In this document: one piece after another, positions 5,911-13,594 of the stretch | How positions within the stretch are numbered: position 1 is the first letter of the stretch | Layout: each line of letters starts with the position of its first letter | DNA from: an uncultured Faecalibacterium sp. | GTDB lineage: Bacteria; Bacillota; Clostridia; Oscillospirales; Ruminococcaceae | DNA: 17,928 nt | Direction of reading: 5' to 3' | NCBI GenBank assembly: GCA_900772565.1 | Contig: CAAHET010000013.1 | Location: forward strand, 1-17,928 | Translations under genes and position numbers: made by a program | Notes under the pieces: model-generated | Told to the model about the DNA's origin: nothing | Database searches by the model: none | Seen by the model: the letters and a program-made list of their open reading frames with translations, nothing else

Positions 5911-6753
5911 ATGAAACTCAAGCGTATTGCAAGTGCATTTCTGGCCGGTGCTCTGGCACTGAGCCTTGCAGCCTGCGGCGGCAGTGCATCCACCTCTGCG
6001 GCGGCGTCTGCATCCGTCAGTGCAGCTGGTTCGGCTTCTGCCGCAGCGGGCAGCGATCTGGACTACATCAAGGGCAAGGGCAAAATGGTCATCGGCTACA
6101 CCGTGTACGAGCCTATGAACTACACCGATGCCGACGGCAACTTTACCGGCTTTGATACCGAGCTTGCCACCGCTGTGTGCGCAAAGCTGGGCGTAGAGCC
6201 GGAGTTCGTGGAGATCAACTGGGATACCAAGGTGGTGGAACTGGACGCCAAGAGCATCGACTGCATCTGGAACGGCATGACCCTGACCGAGGATATCATG
6301 GCAAACACCGCCACCACCAAGGCCTACGCCAAGAACGCACAGGTCGTGGTGGTCAAGGAGGGTACTGCCTATACCTCCACCGCCGACCTTGCCGGTAAGA
6401 CCGTAGTAGCCGAGGCCGGTTCTGCCGGTGAAGCCGCCATTCAGGGCGACGAGAACCTTGCCAAGGCCGATTATGTTTCCAAGAGCGTGCAGACCGACTG
6501 CCTGATGGAAGTGGCTGCCGGTACGGCAGATGCCGCTGTACTGGACCTGACCCTTGCCAACGCCATGATCGGCGAGGGCACCGACTACGCAAGCCTGAAG
6601 ATCGTGGACGAGCTGAACGCCGAGGAGTACGGCGTGGCCTTCCGCAAGGGCAGTGATGCCGCCGCCGCAGTGGACGCCGCTTTTGATGAGCTGAAGGCCG
6701 ACGGCACCATGCAGGCGCTGGCCGAGAAGTACGAGCTGGCGCTGGCAGACTGA
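5911..6753 (+). CDS. Polar amino acid ABC transporter substrate-binding lipoprotein
   Basis: This 280-residue protein belongs to solute-binding protein family 3. It has a lipoprotein signal with lipobox LAAC (Cys22) and an Ala/Ser-rich linker to about residue 48, so it is anchored on the outer face of the membrane. The binding domain shows the usual landmarks: KMVIGYTVYEPMNYTD near the start, GFDTELATAVCAKLG (first lobe), IDCIWNGMT, then LAGKTVVAEAGSAGEAA (second lobe) and DAAVLDLTLAN. The ATG is preceded by GGGAGG at 5895-5900. Permease and ATPase genes follow at 38 and 16 bases, forming one operon. The substrate is probably a polar amino acid; which one cannot be read from the sequence. Confidence 0.92.
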   Translation: MKLKRIASAFLAGALALSLAACGGSASTSAAASASVSAAGSASAAAGSDLDYIKGKGKMVIGYTVYEPMNYTDADGNFTGFDTELATAVCAKLGVEPEFVEINWDTKVVELDAKSIDCIWNGMTLTEDIMANTATTKAYAKNAQVVVVKEGTAYTSTADLAGKTVVAEAGSAGEAAIQGDENLAKADYVSKSVQTDCLMEVAAGTADAAVLDLTLANAMIGEGTDYASLKIVDELNAEEYGVAFRKGSDAAAAVDAAFDELKADGTMQALAEKYELALAD

Positions 6754-6791
6754 GCCGGGCGTAAAACAAAACGATAGATGGGTGTGTTTTT

Positions 6792-7445
6792 GTGTCTGTG
6801 ATCCTTGGGCGCCTTTCCGGCGCGTTCCTGCTCAACTGTGAGCTGTTTGCCCTTACGCTGCTGTTTGCACTGCCGCTGGGGCTGGTGGTGGCCTTTGGCT
6901 CCATGAGCCGGTGCAGGCTGCTGTCCGGTGCGGTAAAGACCTTTGTCTGGGTCATCCGTGGCACGCCGCTGATGCTGCAGATCATCGTCATTTATCTTGG
7001 TCCCGGTCTGCTGGGCATGAATAACCCGTGGCCCTCCGGTTCCGGCGGACGCATGGTGGCGGCGGTGGTGGCTTTTGCCATCAACTACGCCTGCTATTTT
7101 TCGGAGATCTACCGCGGCGGCATCGAGGCCGTGCCCAAGGGGCAGACCGAGGCCGGGCAGGTGCTGGGCATGACCCGGACGCAGATCTTTTTCAAGGTCA
7201 CCCTTTTGCAGGTGGTCAAGCGCATCCTGCCGCCCATGGGCAACGAGATCATCACCCTTGTCAAGGACACCTCGCTGGCAAACACCATCGCCAACAAGGA
7301 GATCATCATGATGGCCAAGGAGTACAGTGCAAAGGGCCTGATCTGGCCGCTGTTCTCCACGGCGCTGTTCTTCCTTGTGTTCGTAGGCGCGCTCATTCTG
7401 CTGTTCGGCTGGGCTGAAAAGAAACTGGATTATTTCCGCTGCTGA
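6792..7445 (+). CDS. Amino acid ABC transporter permease (HisM/GlnP type)
   Basis: This 217-residue integral membrane protein forms the pore of the importer and probably acts as a homodimer, since only one permease gene is present. About five hydrophobic helices are visible, including an N-terminal LFALTLLFALPLGLVVAF and a final TALFFLVFVGALILLFGW. The RGTPLMLQ motif and the EAA-type coupling loop (E112-A-V-P-K-G-Q-T-E-A-G122, then QVLGM) that contacts the ATPase are intact. The start is GTG at 6792; a second in-frame GTG at 6798 is possible, and neither has a strong ribosome site, so translation may depend on the upstream gene. The length is normal for the family. Confidence 0.92.
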   Translation: MSVILGRLSGAFLLNCELFALTLLFALPLGLVVAFGSMSRCRLLSGAVKTFVWVIRGTPLMLQIIVIYLGPGLLGMNNPWPSGSGGRMVAAVVAFAINYACYFSEIYRGGIEAVPKGQTEAGQVLGMTRTQIFFKVTLLQVVKRILPPMGNEIITLVKDTSLANTIANKEIIMMAKEYSAKGLIWPLFSTALFFLVFVGALILLFGWAEKKLDYFRC

Positions 7446-7461
7446 GGAGGTTTTTAAGAAT

Positions 7462-8244
7462 ATGGCATTACTGGAAGCCTCCGGCATTGGCAAAAATTTC
7501 GGAGATACAAAGGTCTTAAAGGACATTTCCCTTACCCTGGAGCAGGGCGAGGCTCTGGCCATCATCGGCTCCTCCGGCTCCGGCAAGACCACCCTGCTGC
7601 GCTGCCTGAACTTTCTGGAGCGGCCGGACACCGGCTGCATCCGGGTGAACGGTGAGACCATGTGGGACGCCGCCGACCCCGCCACCCAGCGGGAGAGCGA
7701 GATCCGCAAAAAGCGGCTGCACTTCGGGTTGGTGTTCCAGAACTTCAACCTTTTCCCGCAGTATACCGCTTTGCAGAACGTGATGCTGGCAGGGGAGTTG
7801 CTGGCAAAGGAGTGCCCGGACTACCGCGCCAACAAAAAGGCGATGCACGCCCAGCTGGAACAGCAGGCGCGGGAGCTGCTGGCGCAGATGGGGCTTTCGG
7901 AGCGGGCAGACCACTACCCGCACCAGCTTTCCGGCGGGCAGCAGCAGCGGGTAGCCATTGCCCGGGCGCTGGCACTGCACCCGGACATCCTCTGCTTCGA
8001 CGAGCCCACCAGCGCCCTTGACCCGGAATTGACCGGCGAGGTGCTGCGGGTGCTGCGGGAACTGGCCGACCGCAAGACCACCATGATCATCGTGACCCAC
8101 GAGATGCACTTTGCCCGGGATGTGGCCGACCGCATCCTGTTCATGGATGGCGGCGTGGTGGTGGAGGAAGGCCCTGCAAAGCAGCTGATCGACCACCCGC
8201 GCGAACAGCGCACCAAACAGTTTCTGGCACACTACGCGGAGTGA
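7462..8244 (+). CDS. Amino acid ABC transporter ATP-binding protein (GlnQ/HisP type)
   Basis: This 260-residue cytoplasmic ATPase energises the importer. All nucleotide-binding motifs are present: Walker A GSSGSGKTT (residues 36-44), the Q-loop within VFQNFNLFPQ, the signature LSGGQQQR (156-163), Walker B ILCFDE (D180, E181), the D-loop SALD and the switch His213 (THEMHFARDV). The ATG follows a GGAGG at 7446-7450. An insertion of about 20 residues after the Q-loop region (AKECPDYRANKKAMHAQ) is longer than in the classical GlnQ, but similar insertions occur in clostridial members. It is the third gene of the operon; the first terminator met downstream is at 8348-8380. Confidence 0.95.
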   Translation: MALLEASGIGKNFGDTKVLKDISLTLEQGEALAIIGSSGSGKTTLLRCLNFLERPDTGCIRVNGETMWDAADPATQRESEIRKKRLHFGLVFQNFNLFPQYTALQNVMLAGELLAKECPDYRANKKAMHAQLEQQARELLAQMGLSERADHYPHQLSGGQQQRVAIARALALHPDILCFDEPTSALDPELTGEVLRVLRELADRKTTMIIVTHEMHFARDVADRILFMDGGVVVEEGPAKQLIDHPREQRTKQFLAHYAE

Positions 8245-8299
8245 GCAAAATCACCAATTCTTTACGCAAAAAAATGGAAATGTTGATGCAAACCAAGTC

Positions 8300-8328
8300 T
8301 TGTAAAACCGGCGCTGCTCCGCTATAAT
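8300..8328 (+). promoter_or_regulatory. Promoter of the MATE gene
   Basis: TTGTAA at 8300-8305 lies 17 bases before TATAAT at 8323-8328. Transcription would start near 8335, just upstream of the terminator hairpin at 8348-8380, leaving a leader of about 100 bases before the ATG at 8435. Confidence 0.8.
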
Positions 8329-8347
8329 ACCACTCATGAATCCTTAC

Positions 8348-8380
8348 AACGTCCTGCCGCTTTTCCGGCAGGGCGTTTTT
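8348..8380 (+). terminator. Intrinsic terminator in the MATE leader (end of ABC operon and/or attenuator)
   Basis: A 12-bp stem (8348-8359 with 8366-8377, one G-U pair) with a 6-base loop runs into TTTTT at 8376-8380. It lies downstream of the MATE promoter and upstream of the MATE ribosome site. It would end read-through from the ABC operon and would also stop most MATE transcripts after about 45 nt unless overcome. Confidence 0.75.
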
Positions 8381-8434
8381 CACGGCAAAAATGCCAACAT
8401 CCATCTTTTTTGTGTGGGCAGGAGGTATATTTCC

Positions 8435-9796
8435 ATGACCAAAGACATGACGCAGGGCAGCCCGCTGAAGCTGCTGCTCGCCTTTGCTGTGCCGCTGATG
8501 CTGGGCAGCCTGTTCCAGCAGTTCTACAATCTGGCCGATACCATCATCGTGGGGCGGTTCGTGGGCGTGGAAGCGCTGGCGGCGGTAGGTAGCGTGGGCG
8601 GTTTGAACTATCTGGTGCTGGGCTTTGTCAACGGCATTGCCTGCGGCTTTTCCATCCCCATCTCATGGACCTTCGGCGCACACGACCACCACGAGATGCG
8701 CCGCTACACCGCCAATACCGTGTGGCTGTCCATCGCCTTTGCCACGGTGCTCACCATCGTTACGGTGGCTATGACCCGTCTGGTGTTGGTGTGGACGAAC
8801 ACCCCCGCTGATATCATCGACCTTGCGGATGTGTATATCCGCACCATTTTTGCGGGCATCCCGTTTACCTTGCTTTATAATGTGACCAGCGCTTTAATGC
8901 GTGCACTGGGCGACAGCAAGCGCCCGCTGTATTTTCTGTTGGTGGCCAGCGTGCTGAACATCGGGCTGGACCTTGCCTGCATCATTGTGTTCAACATGGG
9001 CGTGTTCGGCGCGGCCTTTGCCACCGTGTTCAGTCAGGCTGTGGCGGGCATCGGCAGCCTTCTTTACATCATGCGCCACTACCCGGAGCTGCGCTGGAAT
9101 AAGGAAGAAGGCCGCATCAGCGCACCGCACTGTGCAAAGCTTTGCGCCATGGGCCTCCCCATGGGTCTGCAGTGCAGCATTACCGCCATTGGCAGCGTGG
9201 TGCTGCAGGGCGCGGTGAACGGTCTGGGCAGCGATATCGTGGCGGCGCAGACCGCCGGCGGCAAGGCGGCGCAGTTCCTCAGCGTGCCGCTGGAGAGCAT
9301 CGGCACCGCCATGACTACCTACACCAGCCAGAATATGGGCGCGAAGGACCTTGGCCGTGTGAACCGCGGCGTGAACACCGCACTGGGCATCGGCTGCGTG
9401 TACAGTGTGGCATCCTTCCTCATCCTGCGCGTGCTGGACAAGCCCCTGATCGGCCTGTTTCTGGACGCAGGCGAGACCGCCATTATGGCCAATGCGCAGG
9501 ACTTCATCTTCTGGAACAGCGTGTTCTACATTCCGCTGGCGGTGCTTATCATCTACCGCTACACCATTCAGGGTCTGGGACACTCCGGCCTTGCCATGTT
9601 TGCCGGTGTGGCCGAGATGATCGCCCGCGCCATGGTGGGCTTCTGGTTCGTGCCGCTGTGGGGCTACTTTGCTGCCTGCATCGCAAACCCGGTGGCATGG
9701 TTCTTTGCCTGCTTCTTCCTGATCCCGGCCTATTTTGTGGTGTTCCGTAAACTGCAAAAGGAAAAGCAGCAGGAAGCCGCCGCAAAGGCGCAGTAA
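8435..9796 (+). CDS. MATE family multidrug/metabolite efflux transporter
   Basis: This 453-residue membrane protein has the 12-helix, two-bundle layout of MATE (NorM/DinF type) cation-coupled antiporters, which export drugs or metabolites. The N-terminus MTQGSPLKLLLAFAVPLMLG followed by QQFYNLADTIIVGRFVG is the family hallmark, and the second half repeats it (APHCAKLCAMGLPMGLQ and later helices). ATG 8435 was chosen because AGGAGG lies at 8420-8425 with 9 bases spacing. The longer in-frame ATG at 8336 would add 33 residues that are not hydrophobic and run through the terminator hairpin. The gene is monocistronic, and the substrate is unknown. Confidence 0.93.
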   Translation: MTKDMTQGSPLKLLLAFAVPLMLGSLFQQFYNLADTIIVGRFVGVEALAAVGSVGGLNYLVLGFVNGIACGFSIPISWTFGAHDHHEMRRYTANTVWLSIAFATVLTIVTVAMTRLVLVWTNTPADIIDLADVYIRTIFAGIPFTLLYNVTSALMRALGDSKRPLYFLLVASVLNIGLDLACIIVFNMGVFGAAFATVFSQAVAGIGSLLYIMRHYPELRWNKEEGRISAPHCAKLCAMGLPMGLQCSITAIGSVVLQGAVNGLGSDIVAAQTAGGKAAQFLSVPLESIGTAMTTYTSQNMGAKDLGRVNRGVNTALGIGCVYSVASFLILRVLDKPLIGLFLDAGETAIMANAQDFIFWNSVFYIPLAVLIIYRYTIQGLGHSGLAMFAGVAEMIARAMVGFWFVPLWGYFAACIANPVAWFFACFFLIPAYFVVFRKLQKEKQQEAAAKAQ

Positions 9797-9813
9797 GGGT
9801 TCATAAAAAGTGC

Positions 9814-9842
9814 TTTTTCTTTTCGCCTTTTCATGCTATAAT
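9814..9842 (+). promoter_or_regulatory. Extended -10 promoter of the hydratase operon
   Basis: TGCTATAAT at 9834-9842 is a good extended -10; the -35 position (9814-9819) is T-rich but poor. The leader to the ATG at 9958 is about 110 bases and contains the perfect hairpin TACGGC/GCCGTA at 9853-9868 and GC-rich inverted repeats around 9909-9927. Confidence 0.6.
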
Positions 9843-9957
9843 AACAAATAAATACGGCTTATGCCGTAATAGGGCAGGGTAGGGGCAACTCTGCACTGCC
9901 GGGGCAATGCCCGCAATTGCGGCGGGCGGGAAAATACAAAAAGAGAGGCGAATCGAG

Positions 9958-12234
9958 ATGTTGGATATGATCAGATGCAGCACCGGCGGTGCGTACTATG
10001 CGCGCGGAGAGTGGGTGCCCGCAGACGGCAACGCGACCGCTGCACTGGCAGCAAAGGGCTTTGATGCCGCTGCCGTTGCCACGGCTAAGACCGGTACCAT
10101 GGCCTACAGCATTATGCAGGCACACAACACCAGCGGCGATGCCGAGAACCTGAAGATCAAGTTTGATGCCATGGCAAGCCATGACATCACCTTTGTGGGC
10201 ATTATCCAGACCGCCCGTGCTTCCGGGCTGGAAAAGTTCCCCATCCCTTATGTGCTCACCAACTGCCACAACAGCCTTTGCGCTGTGGGCGGCACCATCA
10301 ACGAGGACGACCACCGCTTTGGCCTGTCCGCTGCCAAAAAGTACGGCGGCATCTTTGTGCCCCCGCACATGGCAGTTATCCACCAGTATATGCGCGAGCG
10401 CTTTGCCGGCTGCGGCAAAATGATTCTTGGCTCGGACTCCCACACCCGCTACGGCGCACTGGGCACCATGGCCATCGGTGAGGGTGGCGGCGAGCTGGCA
10501 AAGCAGCTGCTGGGCCGCACCTATGATGTTGCCCGCCCGGGCGTGGTGGCCATCTACCTGACCGGCAGTCTGCCGGCGGGCTGCGGCCCCCACGATGTAG
10601 CCATTGCCCTTGTGGGCAAGCTGTTCAAGAGCGGCTACGTCAAGAACAAGGTCATGGAGTTCGTGGGCCCCGGCATTGCCTCCCTGCGGCAGGATACCCG
10701 CAACGCCATTGATGCCATGACCACCGAGACCACCTGCCTGTCCTCCATCTGGGAGACGGACGAAGTCACCCAGCGTTTTCTGGCAGTGCACGGCCGTGCA
10801 GCAGACTACAAAAAGCTTGCACCGGCAGACCTTGCCTACTACGACGGCGTGGTGGAGGTGGATCTTTCTGCCATCCGTCCCATGATCGCCCTGCCCATGC
10901 ACCCCTCCAACGCCTTTACCATCGAGGAACTGAACGCAAATCTGGAGGACATCCTCCACGCCTGTGAGCAGGACGTGCAGAAGCTGATCGGCCGCAAGGA
11001 TGTGCAGCTGGATCTGTGCAGCAAGATCGAGAACGGCAAGCTGCGTGTGGATCAGGGCGTGATCGCAGGCTGCGCAGGCGGCCTGTACGACAGCATCTAT
11101 GAGGCTGCTTCCATCCTCAAGGGTCATACCGGCGGCTGCGGCGACTACGCCCTGAGCGTTTACCCCGGCAGCCAGCCCATCATGATGGAACTGGTGCGCA
11201 CCGGCGTCATCGGCGAGCTGATGGCCAGCGGCGCCACCATCCGCACCGCCTTCTGCGGCCCCTGCTTCGGCGCGGGCGATGTGCCCGCCAACGGCGCACT
11301 GTCCATCCGTCACACCACCCGCAACTTCCCCAGCCGCGAGGGCTCCAAGCCCGGCAGCGGCCAGCTGTCCGGTGTGGCACTGATGGATGCCCGCAGCATT
11401 GCAGCCACCACCGCAAACGGCGGCATCCTGACCCCCGCCACCGACATTGATTACGATCCCACCGTGCCGGAGTACCAGTACGATGCCTCCAGCTACGATA
11501 CCCGCGTGTATCAGGGCTTTGGCAAGGGCGATTACGACGCCCTGCTCAAGTTCGGCCCCAACATCAAGGACTGGCCGGAGATCGCACCGCTGGGCGACAA
11601 CCTGCTGCTGAAGGTGGCTTCTTATATCACCGACCCCGTCACCACCACCGACGAGCTGATCCCCTCCGGCGAGACCTCTTCTTACCGCTCGAATCCCTTG
11701 GGTCTGGCCGAGTTCACCCTCAGCCGCAAGGACCCGGAGTACGTGGGCCGCGCCAAGGCTGTGCAGGCCGAGGAGAACGCCCGCCGCGCCGGTGCAGGGG
11801 ACGCCGCCCTGCTGGCTAAGGTGAACACCGTGCCCGGCTGTGAGCAGCTGAACTGGAACGATATCCAGATCGCTTCCACCATCTTTGCGGTCAAGCCCGG
11901 CGACGGCTCTGCCCGCGAGCAGGCCGCCAGCTGCCAGCGTGTGCTGGGTGCCGGTGCCAATATCGTTACCGAGTACGCCACCAAGCGTTACCGCTCCAAC
12001 CTCATCAACTGGGGTATGCTGCCCCTGCAGCTGGCAGGTGCCACCCCCTTTGGTCTGGGGGACTATGTGCTCATCCCCAATGTGCGGGAAGCACTCAAGG
12101 GCGACCTGCAGAACATCAAGGCCTACGTTCTGGGCGATACCGTCAAGGAGTTTGAGCTGTACATGGCTCCGCTCACCACTGACGAGCGCCAGATTTTGGC
12201 TGACGGCTGCCTGATCAATTTCTATAAGCACTGA
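9958..12234 (+). CDS. Hydratase of the aconitase superfamily ([4Fe-4S] enzyme)
   Basis: The 758-residue protein has the length and domain order of monomeric aconitase-family hydratases: three N-terminal alpha/beta parts, a linker, and a C-terminal swivel domain (about 620-758, with GAGANIVTEYATKRYRSNLI). Cluster ligands appear to be Cys372 (VIAGCAGG, replacing the usual SCTNS) and Cys433/Cys436 (FCGPCFG). The catalytic region GSDSHTRYGALGTMAIGEGG (from about residue 158) is conserved. The divergence from classical AcnA/AcnB, notably AGCAGG for SCTNS, places it nearer the uncharacterised E. coli YbhJ type, so citrate/isocitrate should not be assumed. The start is ATG 9958 with AGAGG at 9944-9948; an in-frame ATG at 9907 lies in the structured leader. 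It is the first gene of an operon with the PHP and TSCPD genes. Confidence 0.85.
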   Translation: MLDMIRCSTGGAYYARGEWVPADGNATAALAAKGFDAAAVATAKTGTMAYSIMQAHNTSGDAENLKIKFDAMASHDITFVGIIQTARASGLEKFPIPYVLTNCHNSLCAVGGTINEDDHRFGLSAAKKYGGIFVPPHMAVIHQYMRERFAGCGKMILGSDSHTRYGALGTMAIGEGGGELAKQLLGRTYDVARPGVVAIYLTGSLPAGCGPHDVAIALVGKLFKSGYVKNKVMEFVGPGIASLRQDTRNAIDAMTTETTCLSSIWETDEVTQRFLAVHGRAADYKKLAPADLAYYDGVVEVDLSAIRPMIALPMHPSNAFTIEELNANLEDILHACEQDVQKLIGRKDVQLDLCSKIENGKLRVDQGVIAGCAGGLYDSIYEAASILKGHTGGCGDYALSVYPGSQPIMMELVRTGVIGELMASGATIRTAFCGPCFGAGDVPANGALSIRHTTRNFPSREGSKPGSGQLSGVALMDARSIAATTANGGILTPATDIDYDPTVPEYQYDASSYDTRVYQGFGKGDYDALLKFGPNIKDWPEIAPLGDNLLLKVASYITDPVTTTDELIPSGETSSYRSNPLGLAEFTLSRKDPEYVGRAKAVQAEENARRAGAGDAALLAKVNTVPGCEQLNWNDIQIASTIFAVKPGDGSAREQAASCQRVLGAGANIVTEYATKRYRSNLINWGMLPLQLAGATPFGLGDYVLIPNVREALKGDLQNIKAYVLGDTVKEFELYMAPLTTDERQILADGCLINFYKH

Positions 12235-12248
12235 GGAAGTAACCCGCT

Positions 12249-13109
12249 ATGTCCTGTGACCTGCATATCCATTCCACCTGCTCGGACGGTGCTGTGCCCA
12301 TCGAGCGGCTGGCGTCCATCGCCGCCCGCACCGGACTGCACGCCATCGCCCTTTCGGACCACGACACCCTGCTCAGCGCCCAGTACGCCTATGCCCACAC
12401 CGGGCAGGACGGGGTAGAGCTGATCCCTGCCGTGGAGTTGACCGGCTACGACTTTGAGCGCCAGCACCGGGTGCACCTGCTGTGCTACTACCCGGACGTG
12501 GACTGCCCGGCACTGCGGGAGCACTGCGCCATCATGAAGGAGCGCCGCAACGCCTGCGCTTTGCAGAGCGCAAAGGAACTGGAGCAGCTGTACCCGCAGT
12601 TTACCGCCGACCTTGCGTGGGAGACCACCAAGGACAGCGGGGTGCTGTTCAAAAGCGGGCTGATGCAGGCGCTGGAGCTGCTGGGCCTGACCGATGGCAG
12701 CATCTACGGCGAGACCTACCACAAGCTGTTTGGGTGGAACCCCCGGGGCATCGTGCTGCACTCGCCGGAGTATCTGCCGGTGCGGCAGGTGCTGGCTACC
12801 GCTAAAGCCAGCGGCGGCGCGGTGGTGTTTGCCCACCCCACGGTCTATAAAAGTATGCCCCTGCTGCGCGAACTGGCGGCAGAGGGCGAAGTGGATGGCA
12901 TAGAGGTGTACCACCCCAGCAACAGTGCGGAGGACAGCGCCGAGTGCCTTGCTTTGTGCAAGCAGTACGGCCTTGTGGCCACTGCGGGCACGGACTTCCA
13001 TGGCCGCAACCACAAGCATCCCCACCCCATCGGCACCTGCACCGCACCGGACGAAGCCGCAGCGCAGCTGTGCGCCATCGCCGAAAAACGTAAAAGAGAG
13101 AGGACGTAA
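12249..13109 (+). CDS. PHP domain phosphoesterase (TrpH/RNase AM-like)
   Basis: This 286-residue protein carries the complete set of PHP metal-binding motifs: D4-L-H6-I-H8-S-T at the N-terminus, S-D37-H38-D39-T, the Glu63 of PAVELTG, HP within VVFAHPTVYKS, and G-T-D249-F-H251-G at the C-terminus. The PHP fold binds two or three metal ions and hydrolyses phosphoesters. Among PHP proteins the length and organisation resemble E. coli YciV (TrpH, RNase AM), which acts on nucleotides and RNA 5' ends; the substrate here is inferred only. The start ATG lies 14 bases after the hydratase stop with AGGAAG at 12233-12238, and the TSCPD gene begins 5 bases after its stop, so the three are one operon. Confidence 0.88.
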   Translation: MSCDLHIHSTCSDGAVPIERLASIAARTGLHAIALSDHDTLLSAQYAYAHTGQDGVELIPAVELTGYDFERQHRVHLLCYYPDVDCPALREHCAIMKERRNACALQSAKELEQLYPQFTADLAWETTKDSGVLFKSGLMQALELLGLTDGSIYGETYHKLFGWNPRGIVLHSPEYLPVRQVLATAKASGGAVVFAHPTVYKSMPLLRELAAEGEVDGIEVYHPSNSAEDSAECLALCKQYGLVATAGTDFHGRNHKHPHPIGTCTAPDEAAAQLCAIAEKRKRERT

Positions 13110-13114
13110 AGACT

Positions 13115-13378
13115 ATGAGCAAGGAATTTTCCTTCCCGAACAAGGGCACCTGCTCCAAGCAGACCAACTTTGTACTGAACGATGACCACACCATTGCATC
13201 CATCGAGGTCGTCGGCGGCTGCAACGGCAACCTGAAGGGCATCTGCCAGCTGCTTACCGGCATGAAGGCAGAGGACGCCATTGCCCGTCTGGACGGCACG
13301 CTGTGCGGCTTCCGCGGCACCAGCTGCCCGGACCAGATCGCCAAGAACCTGAAAAAGGCATTGGAAGAGATGAACTAA
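13115..13378 (+). CDS. TSCPD domain protein, TIGR03905 family
   Basis: This 87-residue protein has the signature TSCPD at residues 69-73 and aligns over its whole length with small TIGR03905 proteins of Clostridia. Five cysteines (13, 36, 44, 64 and 71) sit in conserved-looking settings (GTCSKQ, GGCNGN, ICQ, LCGF, TSCPD), suggesting metal or redox chemistry. The TSCPD domain is otherwise known from the C-terminal end of adenosylcobalamin-dependent ribonucleotide reductases, but no function is established for the free form. It is the last gene of the hydratase-PHP operon, directly before the terminator at 13386-13427. Confidence 0.88.
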   Translation: MSKEFSFPNKGTCSKQTNFVLNDDHTIASIEVVGGCNGNLKGICQLLTGMKAEDAIARLDGTLCGFRGTSCPDQIAKNLKKALEEMN

Positions 13379-13385
13379 ACCCACC

Positions 13386-13427
13386 AGAGAGCTGCTGCAC
13401 AGAACCTTGTGCGGCGGCTCTCTTTTT
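13386..13427 (+). terminator. Terminator of the hydratase-PHP-TSCPD operon
   Basis: A 15-bp stem (13386-13400 with 13409-13423, two G-U pairs) with an 8-base loop is followed by TTTT. Confidence 0.92.
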
Positions 13428-13486
13428 GTCACAATTTGTACGCATTTCCAGCAAATAAGGGCGGATGTAAAAAATCTATACACCGG

Positions 13487-13529
13487 GCAAAGTTTGTTTG
13501 TTGTTCAAGTTCACTTTGCGGGGTATACT
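13487..13529 (+). promoter_or_regulatory. Promoter of oleate hydratase with flanking inverted repeat
   Basis: TTGTTC at 13501-13506 lies 17 bases before TATACT at 13524-13529. An inverted repeat GCAAAGT (13487-13493) - N19 - ACTTTGC (13513-13519) brackets the -35 and runs into the spacer, where a repressor could block RNA polymerase. The promoter call is moderately firm and the operator call is tentative. Confidence 0.6.
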
Positions 13530-13594
13530 GTTGCCATAGAGAACAGCACGATGAAGGCTGTGAAAAGATATTTTTGAAGCAGGGAGGCTTTTTT

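Noticed and set aside
9859..12231. A 790-codon open frame on the minus strand opposite the hydratase gene
   Set aside because: It mirrors the hydratase codons, is rich in Gly/Ala/His/Val without any recognisable domain, and lacks a ribosome site. It is a by-product of high GC third positions.
9958..12234. Classical TCA-cycle aconitase (acnA)
   Set aside because: The first cluster-ligand motif is AGCAGG rather than SCTNS, and the neighbours are not TCA genes; the broader hydratase call is safer.
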